Of a stretch of DNA of 51,137 nt, positions 43,267 to 49,194 are shown piece by piece. This DNA comes from Prevotella sp. (GTDB taxonomy: Bacteria > Bacteroidota > Bacteroidia > Bacteroidales > Bacteroidaceae). How positions within the stretch are numbered: the stretch's first letter is position 1; each line of letters starts with the position of its first letter. A program made the position numbers and the translations under genes. Location of the stretch: positions 1 through 51,137 of the forward strand of contig JAFVGN010000056.1 of assembly GCA_017474925.1 (NCBI GenBank). The letters run 5' to 3'. Below the pieces are notes generated by a model, which did not search any database, was not told the DNA's origin, and worked only from the letters and a program-made list of their open reading frames with translations.

Positions 43267-43274
43267 GCAAAAGT
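43267..43274 (-). promoter_or_regulatory. -7 element of the YjbH-like pair
   Basis: TACTTTTG reading leftwards after a T-run (TTTTTTTG), 36 bp before the chosen ATG. Confidence 0.55.
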
Positions 43275-43364
43275 ACAAAAAAACATTTAAAACGCACTAT
43301 TTTACCAAAAATAATTTTCCAGAACGCAATATTTTACCATCATTCCCGACTCAAAACGCACAAA

Positions 43365-43398
43365 AAGAGGGCTGGCAGCATAAACTGTCAGTCCTCTT
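43365..43398 (-). terminator. Hairpin with 14-bp stem, copy 1
   Basis: AAGAGGGCTGGCAG / CTGTCAGTCCTCTT pairs over 14 bp including two G-U pairs, 6-nt loop; on the minus strand a TTTTTG tail follows. No gene lies directly upstream on that strand other than smalltalk, which has its own copy. Confidence 0.6.
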
Positions 43399-43477
43399 CG
43401 TCTTACATCAGCCATCATCCATCGGCCATCAGCCTTATAAAAAACGTCATCGCGTCGTCCCGCGATACCAAAACACC

Positions 43478-43513
43478 ACAAAAGGTTGTCGGCCTCTGCA
43501 ACCTTTTGTTTTA
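43478..43513 (+). terminator. AAAAGGTTG hairpin, copy 2
   Basis: Same 11-bp stem as copy 1; the loop reads TCGGCCTCTG; T-tract TTTT follows. Confidence 0.65.
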
Positions 43514-43660
43514 GCCTCTCCATATAGGGAGAGGTTGGGTGAGGGTGGATGCTTCTTTTACTTCTTTTCTTCGCGCCGAAGAAAAGGAGATATTGGGGTC
43601 TGGGGGTATCACCCAGTGTCAGCACCCTCGAAATCTTCGGGTTCCGGTCATATTTGGACG

Positions 43661-43703
43661 AACCAAAAAGAGGGCTGGCAGCATTGAACTGTCAGTCCCC
43701 TTT
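43661..43703 (-). terminator. Terminator of the smalltalk gene (14-bp hairpin, copy 2)
   Basis: Near-duplicate of 43365-43398 with one mismatch in the stem; on the minus strand it is followed by CTTTTTGG, about 50 bp after the smalltalk stop. Confidence 0.65.
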
Positions 43704-43751
43704 GTCGTTTTTCGGGAAAGTTTTCGAGGAACTCACCATCTATCTTCCATC

Positions 43752-43868
43752 CTACATCGTGAACGGTCCGTGTCCCATGCAGCTGGTGGTTCCCAGTGCC
43801 GTCAGGGCAGCGGTAGCAGCCGCGATGCAGATGCGGAGGATAACCTCCCATACAGAATTCTTTTTCAT
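43752..43868 (-). CDS. Smalltalk miniprotein
   Basis: A 38-residue protein. Start MKKNSVWEVILRICIAAATAALTALGTTSC (given here in pieces by position: basic head, then helix of residues 8-30) and end MGHGPFTM. A positively charged N-terminus, one hydrophobic Ala-rich helix and a short tail match the 'smalltalk' family of tiny Bacteroidales proteins, usually found beside HU-type DNA-binding protein and amidase genes. Neither neighbour is present here. Function unknown; Cys30 in TTSC could be a lipidation site. Too short for most gene finders. It is closed by a hairpin terminator. Confidence 0.8.
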   Translation of the reverse strand: MKKNSVWEVILRICIAAATAALTALGTTSCMGHGPFTM

Positions 43869-44083
43869 AGCATCATATTTTTAGGTTTATAATCGGTTTT
43901 GTTTTTCGAGGAAGGAGGAAGGAGTAACGAGTGTCTGCGGTTCATAAAAATGAAAACAGTACCAGACCAGGGATCCTCTTGAAGCACATACCGAATGTAG
44001 TTTATCATTGCATCCCACTTATATCGAAAGCTCACATTGCACTCGCAATACTTGTATCGCATTCCTGCTGTAAGACTAAGCAT
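43865..44083 (-). pseudogene. IS66 TnpB, C-terminally truncated
   Basis: The first 50 or so residues match IS66 TnpB (start LSLTAGMRYKYCECNVSFRY, then DAMINYIRYVL and DPWSGTVFIFMNRR). Normal length is about 115 residues; the match stops near RRHSLL and the rest (PPSSKNKTDYK) is encoded by low-complexity GGAAGGAG-type repeat. It overlaps tnpA by 8 bp as usual for IS66. TnpC is missing, so the element is dead. Confidence 0.72.
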
Positions 44084-44414
44084 AATTACGAATTCGCATT
44101 AAACGTTGGACAATGGTCACTAAGTCACTCGGAGTAATCTCACGGACTGTCAGCTTCAAACCCTTTGGGAAACTCAGCATAACCTCTTTTATATAACTCT
44201 CTGTTGATGGCATAGGATGAGTCGATTCATTTGACTCGGGAATTTCAGTGATAACAAGATCACCACACTGGACCTGCTCTTCATAAGACTCCATCTCAAA
44301 CTTCTCCTGCTTCAACGCCTCTACCATCTCATAGTAGTCCAACATGTTTTCGCGGCAGGAGTCCGCTACCCTCACCTTCTTGTGACTCTTTTGCAAGTCA
44401 CGGAATTGCTTCAC
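44076..44414 (-). pseudogene. IS66 TnpA-like gene split by IS1595
   Basis: Residual 112-residue frame with an IS66-OrfA-like end (FPKGLKLTVREITPSDLVTIVQRL). It now opens at a GTG immediately left of the IS1595 element. Removing the element and one copy of the TCTTTT target duplication joins it to an ATG at 45443 and restores MEIKDYVKQFRDLQK in frame, so the insertion hit about codon 4-5. The old promoter TAATTTTG survives at 45477-45484. Confidence 0.75.
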
Positions 44415-44424
44415 ATAATCTTTT

Positions 44425-44450
44425 ATTGGGTTAGGCGCTTAGAGCGCACT
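44425..44450 (+). repeat. IS1595 left inverted repeat
   Basis: Begins ATTGGGTTAGGCGC and ends AGAGCGCACT; pairs with 45404-45429. Confidence 0.88.
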
Positions 44451-44489
44451 AATAATTGTTAATATTCGATTATTCTGTATAATAGTTGC

Positions 44490-44497
44490 TACCTTTG
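44490..44497 (+). promoter_or_regulatory. -7 element of the IS1595 transposase, leaderless arrangement
   Basis: TACCTTTG ends only 4 bp before the ATG at 44502, so the mRNA should begin at or very near the start codon. Confidence 0.7.
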
Positions 44498-44501
44498 TAG
44501 C

Positions 44502-45392
44502 ATGTTAGAAAGATATCAATTCCGAGGCGTGAACTCACTACGTTTTTACCAACATTTTGTCTCTGAGGAGTCCTGTTACGAATACCTCTCTGGAATCAAA
44601 TGGGAAGGTGGTCAGTATGTTTGCAAGAAATGTGGCAACACTCACTATTGCAAAGGTTGGCTTCCGTATTCTCGCAGATGTACCAGGTGCAAGTATGACG
44701 AAAGCCCAACCGCAGGCACCATGTTTGACAAGTGCAAGTTCTCGATTCTGCTTGCTTTCCACATAGCCTTCAAGATCAGCACTAAGAAGAAAGGAATGTC
44801 TTCTGAAGAACTGTCCGAGGAATATGAACTCCGTCAAAAGACCTGCTGGGAATTTAAATGGAAAATACAGCAGGCGATGCAAAGTTCTGGAAACTATCCA
44901 CTTACGGGAAAAGTCCATGTAGACGAGTTCTTCGTTGGCGGTGCAGAGGAAGGGGTGTTCGGAAGAGGAAGTAAGAACAAACGCCTTGTCGTCGTTGCCC
45001 TTGAGATTGTCAATGAAGGCTTTGGTCGCGCGTATGCCGAGGTTATTGACGATGCTTCGGCCAAGTCGCTTCGTCCATTCTTTGAACGAAGGATAAGCAA
45101 GAACGCTGAAATTATAACGGATGAGTGGAATGGCTATAAACCACTGAAGAAGGATTATCCGAAACTTACCCAAGTCCCGTCTGACAAAGGCAAAAACTTT
45201 CCGCAATTGCACATACACATTATGAATATCAAGGGGTGGCTCAGAGGCATCCACCATCATTGCTCGAAAGAGAGGCTTCAGGGGTACTTGGACGAGTACC
45301 ACTTTCGGTTCAATAGGCGAGCATCCAAGGACACAATCTTCGATGTGCTCATTCGTAGAAAGATGTTTTACGAACCAAAACGCCTAAAATAG
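44502..45392 (+). CDS. IS1595-family (ISXO2-like) transposase
   Basis: A 296-residue transposase. The N-terminal zinc ribbon has paired cysteines (CKKCGNTHYC and CTRCKYDE), followed by the ISXO2-like DDE domain: Asp in VHVDEFFVGG (about 146), Asp in IITDEWNGYK (about 206), and the late HHHCSKERLQGYLDEYHFRFNRR with the Asn/Glu/Lys positions of the family. No frameshift or internal stop, so the element may be active. It starts 4 bp after its promoter -7 box. Confidence 0.93.
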   Translation: MLERYQFRGVNSLRFYQHFVSEESCYEYLSGIKWEGGQYVCKKCGNTHYCKGWLPYSRRCTRCKYDESPTAGTMFDKCKFSILLAFHIAFKISTKKKGMSSEELSEEYELRQKTCWEFKWKIQQAMQSSGNYPLTGKVHVDEFFVGGAEEGVFGRGSKNKRLVVVALEIVNEGFGRAYAEVIDDASAKSLRPFFERRISKNAEIITDEWNGYKPLKKDYPKLTQVPSDKGKNFPQLHIHIMNIKGWLRGIHHHCSKERLQGYLDEYHFRFNRRASKDTIFDVLIRRKMFYEPKRLK

Positions 45393-45403
45393 GGCATTTC
45401 GCA

Positions 45404-45429
45404 AGTGCGCTCTAAACGCCTAACCCAAT
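45404..45429 (-). repeat. IS1595 right inverted repeat
   Basis: AGTGCGCTCT ... CGCCTAACCCAAT; reverse complement matches the left repeat except at one base. Confidence 0.88.
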
Positions 45430-45476
45430 TCTTTTATTTCCATATTGCGCTTAACCTTAGTGAATAAAATCTTGCG

Positions 45477-45484
45477 CAAAATTA
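45477..45484 (-). promoter_or_regulatory. Residual promoter of the IS66 tnpA-like gene
   Basis: TAATTTTG reading leftwards, 33 bp before the original ATG at 45443. It now drives only a few codons before the IS1595 end. Confidence 0.55.
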
Positions 45485-45509
45485 GAAAAAATTTATCTCA
45501 ACAAAATCC

Positions 45510-45644
45510 GGTCAGGTCCAAGGTTCGGACGCTTACCAGCTCATCCTCGAAACCGCCAACGGTAAGGATTACTGGATTCACGTCTCCTGCCGCAAGAACC
45601 GCAAGAAGAACCGCCACCAAGTCATCAGGTATCTCAAGAAGTAG
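45510..45644 (+). pseudogene. C-terminal fragment of an unknown basic protein
   Basis: An open frame ending in TAG at 45642-45644 encodes GQVQGSDAYQLILETANG, then KDYWIHVSCRKNRKKNRHQ and VIRYLKK. Codon use (AAG, AAC, CGC, CTC) is gene-like and a good terminator follows, so this looks like the tail of a real gene whose 5' part was removed at the border of the IS66 remnant. The basic end suggests nucleic-acid binding; family not recognised. Confidence 0.45.
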
Positions 45645-45656
45645 CTATCAATTCAC

Positions 45657-45690
45657 ACCTCCACTCGCCTCTCAGCTAGTGGAGGTTTTC
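45657..45690 (+). terminator. Terminator of the truncated gene
   Basis: Perfect 9-bp stem ACCTCCACT / AGTGGAGGT, 12-nt loop, then TTTCTCT. Confidence 0.8.
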
Positions 45691-45756
45691 TCTAATTCTT
45701 GACAGATTTTGAGCCAATTTTTGTTTGAATTTTGAGCGAAGCGACCCTAATTCTCC

Positions 45757-45864
45757 AATTGACTTTCCCCTCCGGGCCGTCGAGCTAAACCTTCTCAAAT
45801 TCTTGATTAATCTTGCCGTCGGGCGCAAGCATTTTCAAAGCGTTACAATTTGTAACGGTTTCAT
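45757..45864. repeat. Shared segment S, copy 1
   Basis: Shares AATTGACTTTCCCCTCCGGG and the following CCGTCGAGCTAAACC, and at its other end GGGCGCAAGCATT plus the palindrome CGTTACAATTTGTAACG (45841-45857), with 48786-48949. The two copies differ in the middle. Confidence 0.75.
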
Positions 45865-45869
45865 TGCTG

Positions 45870-45901
45870 CAAAAATACGACTTTTACTTGAAACCGCCAA
45901 A
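45870..45901 (-). promoter_or_regulatory. Promoter in unit R1
   Basis: TTTG (45898-45901), 20-bp spacer, TATTTTTG (45870-45877), reading leftwards. Downstream it reaches only segment S with a nine-codon ORF (MKPLQIVTL, 45835-45864); no longer gene follows, as if a cassette had been lost. Confidence 0.65.
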
Positions 45902-46072
45902 TGTTTGCCACTTTTTCATGCGGATATGTAATCCACCTGCAGATCATCTGAGCGCGCAGCCGTCAAAGACTTCATCGCGTCGTCCCGCGATACCATTTGG
46001 TAAAGGTTATCGCTTCCCAACGCGCAGCCCTATAAAACACTCATCAGGGCCGTAACCTGATACCAAAACACC

Positions 46073-46108
46073 ACAAAAGGTTGTCGGCTTCTGCAACCTT
46101 TTGTTTTA
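46073..46108 (+). terminator. AAAAGGTTG hairpin, copy 3
   Basis: Same stem and TCGGCTTCTG loop as copy 1, then TTTTA. Confidence 0.65.
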
Positions 46109-46257
46109 GCCTCTCCCCCTTGACGGGGGCAGAGGTTTGGAGAGGAGGTGGTCCCTCCTTAGGATAAGGAGGGGCGGGTGGTTGTGAAAGAACCCTTCAA
46201 GGGTGAAGGGGACTGGGGATGTTCGAAAAAAGGGATGTTCGATAAACGCAATATGTA

Positions 46258-46536
46258 TTACTTCTCGAAATACCCTTTTTCGCTATACTGCGACCAGCGG
46301 AGGTACATCTCCTGATAATGATCCTTGATGAACTCTGAAATCTTGGCAATCTCACGGTCATTAAGAATACCACGGTTCTGAAGCATGGTATCACCGTTGC
46401 TCTTTACGAAGAATTTGGCAGAGCCTCCCTCTGTGAGTTTACTGTCACTGGCATGCACATGCATACACTCCACAACACAGAAAGACGTAAAATACAAGTA
46501 ATAGCCAGCTACCTTATAATCGTAATACTTTGGCAT
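46258..46536 (-). CDS. DUF4160 protein
   Basis: A 92-residue cytoplasmic protein. DUF4160 features: GYYLYFTSFCVVECMHVHA (11-29, with the conserved HVHA), GSAKFFVKSNG, then GILNDREIAKISEFIKDHY and MYLRWSQY. The usual NE-HNPPH segment is altered to FCVVECMH. DUF4160 genes are often paired with DUF2442 or similar small genes and have been suspected as toxin-antitoxin-like, but the function is not established. It is the last gene of a three-gene operon, 3 bp after the previous stop. Confidence 0.72.
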   Translation of the reverse strand: MPKYYDYKVAGYYLYFTSFCVVECMHVHASDSKLTEGGSAKFFVKSNGDTMLQNRGILNDREIAKISEFIKDHYQEMYLRWSQYSEKGYFEK

Positions 46537-46539
46537 CGT

Positions 46540-46761
46540 TCAGTCCTCCATGTATTTTAGGTTCTGCTGCAAGTAGCGACTTGCTATGGAAAGTTCAATA
46601 TCGTCCATTGTAGTTTCAAGCACTTCTCCACTAGCACTAAAAACAACGGCCTTATCGGGGCTATTCAGATTAAGCACGTGGATACACTCATCCTTTCGGG
46701 TAAAGGCATATCCATTGATGATGATGTCGGCCTCATCGGCAATGGTCTTGATATCAGGCAT
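46540..46761 (-). CDS. Small protein of unknown function (DUF4160 operon, gene 2)
   Basis: A 73-residue acidic protein starting MPDIKTIADEADIIINGYAF (ATG at 46761; an upstream GTG at 46776 lies deeper in the previous gene). It contains short strands (CIHVLNLNSPDKAVVFS, GEVLETTMDDIE) and a C-terminal helix. No family recognised. It overlaps the end of gene 1 by 8 bp and is followed by the DUF4160 gene after 3 bp, so the three are translated together. Confidence 0.7.
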   Translation of the reverse strand: MPDIKTIADEADIIINGYAFTRKDECIHVLNLNSPDKAVVFSASGEVLETTMDDIELSIASRYLQQNLKYMED

Positions 46762-47053
46762 AAGCAATACGTACACTTTTAATAGATTTCAAGAAAGAGG
46801 CAGAGTCAATGTACAGTCCCTCGAGGATGGGCTTCAGGTCGATATATTCCTCCTCGGGCTCAGCATTATGGCTGTATTTGGCCAGCACCACCAGATAGCC
46901 GTCGTCCCACTTCACAACATCAACATACCGTTCCAAGCTATAAGGCGCCCGGAAACGGATATTATAGCCGCCAAAACTAAAGGCGGTAAAGCCATCTGCG
47001 CTGCTGAGCAGGGCTTCGTTACTTTGGGGAGTTGTCTTGTTACAACCTGTCAT
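46754..47053 (-). CDS. Small protein of unknown function (DUF4160 operon, gene 1)
   Basis: A 99-residue protein, start MTGCNKTTPQSNEALLSSAD. The ATG at 47053 lies 16 bp after the R2 promoter; the TTG start six codons upstream falls in the -7 box and is rejected. Distinct blocks: FSFGGYNIRFRAPYSLERYV, VVKWDDGYLVVLAKYSH and EEEYIDLKPILEGLYID. I recognise no function; the two-strand FGGYNIRFR / GYLVV pattern suggests a small alpha/beta fold. It opens the operon with DUF4160. Confidence 0.7.
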   Translation of the reverse strand: MTGCNKTTPQSNEALLSSADGFTAFSFGGYNIRFRAPYSLERYVDVVKWDDGYLVVLAKYSHNAEPEEEYIDLKPILEGLYIDSASFLKSIKSVRIAYA

Positions 47054-47068
47054 CTTTCTTATTTTTTG

Positions 47069-47100
47069 CAAAAATACGAATTATTTCTGAAACAGCCAAA
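47069..47100 (-). promoter_or_regulatory. Promoter in unit R2 (DUF4160 operon)
   Basis: TTTG (47097-47100), 20-bp spacer, TATTTTTG (47069-47076): a full consensus match reading into the three-gene operon 16 bp downstream. Confidence 0.85.
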
Positions 47101-47273
47101 TGTTTGCCACTTTTTCATGCGGACATGTAATCCACCTGCAGATCATCTGAGTGCGCAGCCCTATAAAACACGCCATCGCGTCGTCCCGCGATACCATTTG
47201 GTAAAAGGTTATCGCTTCCCAACGCGCAGCCGTTCAAAAACGTCATCGCGTCGTCCCGCGATACCAAAACACC

Positions 47274-47312
47274 ACAAAAGGTTGTCGGCTTCTGCAACCT
47301 TTTGTTTTTTTC
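47274..47312 (+). terminator. AAAAGGTTG hairpin, copy 4
   Basis: Same stem and loop, with a strong TTTTTTT tail on the plus strand. Confidence 0.7.
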
Positions 47313-47527
47313 CTTCCCTGAGGGGAGGAAATACAAAGGAGAGGTGGAGACCCTTCAAAGGTGAAGGGGACTGGGGTTGTTCGAAAAAACCTTTTGTTTT
47401 AGTCTCTCCCCCTTGACGGGGGCAGAGGTTTGGAGAGGAGGTGGTCCCTCCTTAGGACTAGGAGGGGCGGGTGGTTGTGAAAGAACCCTTTAAGGGTGAA
47501 GGGGACGGGGGGTAAGTCTTCATTTTC

Positions 47528-48025
47528 TTAGTCAGGCTTGCCAAAGTCATTTTGATGCCCCTCGGCTATCATATCGGCATAACACTCGTGTTCCTTCCTA
47601 TAAATGACATGAAAGAAGAATGGTTCTGAAACACCCTCTACTTCAACAACGTGGTTACAAAAATCATGTAAATGATGCTGGGTCATGTATCTATTGAACA
47701 TTGCAGAAAACAATCTACTACGATATTCCTGAACAGGAATTTTCTTATTTGACGGAACAAAATGGATGAAATCGCAGAAGAAGCTAAGTATAACATTCTG
47801 ATGTCTCTGCATGATATTTGCTAAACAGTCCTCTATCTGAGCCAAAACATGATGACCTGTAACATTCTGTCCTTTCACACGTGCTAAACCAACCTCAATA
47901 ACCTCTATATCTTTACTGGCTAAGAAGTCAAGTAAGACATTTGATATAAGGCCACTCCGTTCTGTGGTAAACTGTAGCTTATATTCATCACCACTTTCTG
48001 AGGTGATGGTATATACCTCGTTCAT
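47528..48025 (-). CDS. 165-aa protein of unknown function
   Basis: Start MNEVYTITSESGDEYKLQF. Strand-rich first 40 residues, then helices (NIMQRHQNVILSFFCDFIHF, QEYRSRLFSAMFNRYM) and many histidines in the C-terminal half (QHHLHDFCNHVV). It ends EGHQNDFGKPD beside the repeat. No membrane segment or known motif. Its ATG overlaps the stop of a 48-aa gene (ATGA), so the two form a coupled pair under promoter R3. A toxin-antitoxin-like or immunity-type pair is possible but not shown. Confidence 0.7.
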   Translation of the reverse strand: MNEVYTITSESGDEYKLQFTTERSGLISNVLLDFLASKDIEVIEVGLARVKGQNVTGHHVLAQIEDCLANIMQRHQNVILSFFCDFIHFVPSNKKIPVQEYRSRLFSAMFNRYMTQHHLHDFCNHVVEVEGVSEPFFFHVIYRKEHECYADMIAEGHQNDFGKPD

Positions 48026-48168
48026 TTCAGATTGATGACCTTTGTTGGTTTAACCTCGTCTGAGCACAATTTTTCAAGCCACAGGTATTTTTGTACGCCT
48101 ATCTTGCGTATATGCTCCTCAAGTTTCCTTGATGGATTCTTTATAACTGTTGTCTTTGTGTAGCTCAT
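48022..48168 (-). CDS. 48-aa small protein coupled to the 165-aa gene
   Basis: Encodes MSYTKTTVIKNPSRKLEEHI followed by RKIGVQKYLWLEKLCSDEV and KPTKVINLK. It is basic and helical in the middle. Support for reality: it lies 28 bp after the R3 promoter -7 box, uses an ATG, and ends in a 4-bp ATGA overlap with the next gene. Function unknown; size and coupling resemble antitoxin or leader genes. Confidence 0.62.
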   Translation of the reverse strand: MSYTKTTVIKNPSRKLEEHIRKIGVQKYLWLEKLCSDEVKPTKVINLK

Positions 48169-48195
48169 ATTGCAATCTTCTTATATAGTCCGCTG

Positions 48196-48227
48196 CAAAA
48201 ATACGAATTATTTCTGAAACAGCCAAA
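48196..48227 (-). promoter_or_regulatory. Promoter in unit R3 (48-aa/165-aa pair)
   Basis: TTTG (48224-48227), 20-bp spacer, TATTTTTG (48196-48203), reading into the 48-aa gene. Confidence 0.83.
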
Positions 48228-48330
48228 TGTTTGCCACTTTTTCATGCGGACATGTAATCCACCTGCAGATCATCTGAGTGCGCAGCCCTATAAAACACGC
48301 CATCGCGTCGTCCCGCGATACCAAAACACC

Positions 48331-48368
48331 ACAAAAGGTTGACGGCCTCTGCAACCTTTTGTTTTTTT
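48331..48368 (+). terminator. AAAAGGTTG hairpin, copy 5
   Basis: Same stem; the loop reads ACGGCCTCTG; TTTTTTT tail on the plus strand. Confidence 0.68.
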
Positions 48369-48490
48369 CCTTCCCTGAGGGGAGGAAATACAAAGGAGAG
48401 GTGGAGCCGGTGGAGCCCCTTTAGGCAAAGGGGACGAGGGATTTCGAAAAAGTCAATTCCTTTTGGTTCTTTTCGAAAAGAATACATCAG

Positions 48491-48739
48491 TCAAGGAGGG
48501 TCGGGTGGTTGTGAAAAAGGTAATACCTTAATCTCAGCAATCTTTGCCTCATACTCGGCAGCCATTGCTTTCATGCGCTCCTCATAATCAGCTTTCAATG
48601 CCGCAGTAGCCTTGGCGACAGCCTCTTCTATCAGACGGTCAACATCTGACTTGCGGATCATATCCGTAGCTATCTGATTAAGCAGGCGCAGGACTTCACT
48701 GTCCTTCTCCTGAATCTTGTTTTCTTGAGCATTAGCCAT
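48491..48739 (-). CDS. Coiled-coil ORF whose 3' end lies in a repeat
   Basis: An 82-residue protein, MANAQENKIQEKDSEVLRLL then a charged Ala/Glu/Lys-rich helix (RLIEEAVAKATAALKADYEE, MAAEYEAKIAEIK) that should form a coiled coil. The last eleven residues (VLPFSQPPDPP) are encoded by the GGGTGGTTGTGAAAAAGG part of the composite repeat, so the original C-terminus was probably replaced when the repeat arrived. It could also be the tail of a once larger protein. No promoter is clear. Confidence 0.5.
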   Translation of the reverse strand: MANAQENKIQEKDSEVLRLLNQIATDMIRKSDVDRLIEEAVAKATAALKADYEERMKAMAAEYEAKIAEIKVLPFSQPPDPP

Positions 48740-48785
48740 AACAGCTCAAACGTTAATTGTTAACCGTTAACTTGAACAATCCTCT

Positions 48786-48949
48786 AATTGACTTTCCCCT
48801 CCGGGCCGTCGAGCTAAACCTTCTCAAATTCTTGATAGATTTTGAATCAGTTTTTCGAGCGATTTTGAGCTACGCAACCCCAGCCAAGCTCGCTTGAACA
48901 TTGTAGGGCGCAAGCATTATCAAAGCGTTACAATTTGTAACGGCTTCAT
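48786..48949. repeat. Shared segment S, copy 2
   Basis: Second copy of the segment at 45757-45864. It has the same palindrome CGTTACAATTTGTAACG (48926-48942) and the same nine-codon ORF MKPLQIVTL on the minus strand (48920-48949), with Lys as AAG instead of AAA. The middle of the copy is longer and different. Confidence 0.75.
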
Positions 48950-48995
48950 GCTCTGATACCGCTCTTCCTGTGCTTACGACAATAGAACGTTTACA

Positions 48996-49106
48996 TCATT
49001 TTCCACAGCAATGCTTGAACTTTTTGCCAGAACCGCAAGGACACAGGTCGTTTCTCCCCACTTTCTTGTTCGTTAAGGTCTTTATTTCTGCTATACACGT
49101 ACACAT
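48996..49106 (-). CDS. SEC-C motif miniprotein
   Basis: A 36-residue protein, [16 protein letters not shown] followed by [20 protein letters not shown]. The second part is a complete SEC-C metal-binding motif (CxCxGSGxKxKxCC), as at the end of SecA and in many small proteins, binding zinc. Apart from two further Cys (positions 2 and 4) there is nothing else. The gene has its own promoter 28 bp upstream. Either a genuine zinc miniprotein or the last exon-like remnant of a longer SEC-C protein. Confidence 0.65.
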   Translation of the reverse strand: MCTCIAEIKTLTNKKVGRNDLCPCGSGKKFKHCCGK

Positions 49107-49133
49107 GTATCAGTTCCTTTCTCATTTAGATTG

Positions 49134-49141
49134 CAAAGGTA
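49134..49141 (-). promoter_or_regulatory. -7 element of the SEC-C gene
   Basis: TACCTTTG reading leftwards after TTTTCG, as at the other strong promoters of the window. Confidence 0.65.
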
Positions 49142-49194
49142 CGAAAAGTTTTGTAAACTTGTTCGTTTTTGCACGGAAATTTATTTTAAGCCGC

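Larger units (their letters stand above)
43358..43660. repeat. Composite intergenic repeat, copy 2
   Basis: Contains a hairpin unit shared with 43661-43703, a low-complexity part (CATCAGCCATCATCCATCGGCC), the palindrome CATCGCGTCGTCCCGCGATACC in two overlapping pieces, the AAAAGGTTG hairpin, and a G/C-block variant (GCCTCTCCATATAGGGAGAGG). The remaining part to 43660 shows no gene. Confidence 0.75.
44425..45429 (+). mobile_element. IS1595-family insertion sequence, complete
   Basis: About 1005 bp. Ends are inverted repeats of 26 bp (44425-44450 and 45404-45429) that begin ATTGGGTTAGGCG and differ at a single position. Flanks are the direct repeat TCTTTT (44419-44424 and 45430-45435). One transposase gene inside. 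It interrupts the IS66 tnpA-like gene. Confidence 0.9.
45868..46240. repeat. Composite intergenic repeat, copy 3, with promoter unit R1
   Basis: Promoter unit R1 (diverged relative to R2/R3) followed rightwards by REP-like palindromes, the AAAAGGTTG hairpin, and G/C-block modules ending GGGTGGTTGTGAAAG and CCCTTCAAGGGTGAAGGGG. No gene seen. Confidence 0.8.
47067..47515. repeat. Composite intergenic repeat, copy 4, with promoter unit R2
   Basis: Positions 47067-47196 (130 bp) match 48194-48323 at every base by eye. Then come a second GCGCAGCC/ATCGCG palindrome block, the AAAAGGTTG hairpin and G/C-block modules up to GGGTGAAGGGGACGGGG. Confidence 0.88.
48194..48520. repeat. Composite intergenic repeat, copy 5, with promoter unit R3
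   Basis: 48194-48323 matches 47067-47196. It continues with the AAAAGGTTG hairpin and G/C-block modules (TTCCTTCCCTGAGGGGAGGAA; AAGGAGGGTCGGGTGGTTG), the last of which forms the 3' end of the 82-aa ORF. Confidence 0.88.

Noticed and set aside
43752-45644. Prophage remnant, because smalltalk genes sit near amidase genes
   Set aside because: No phage structural, integrase or lysis gene is present; the stretch is IS-derived.
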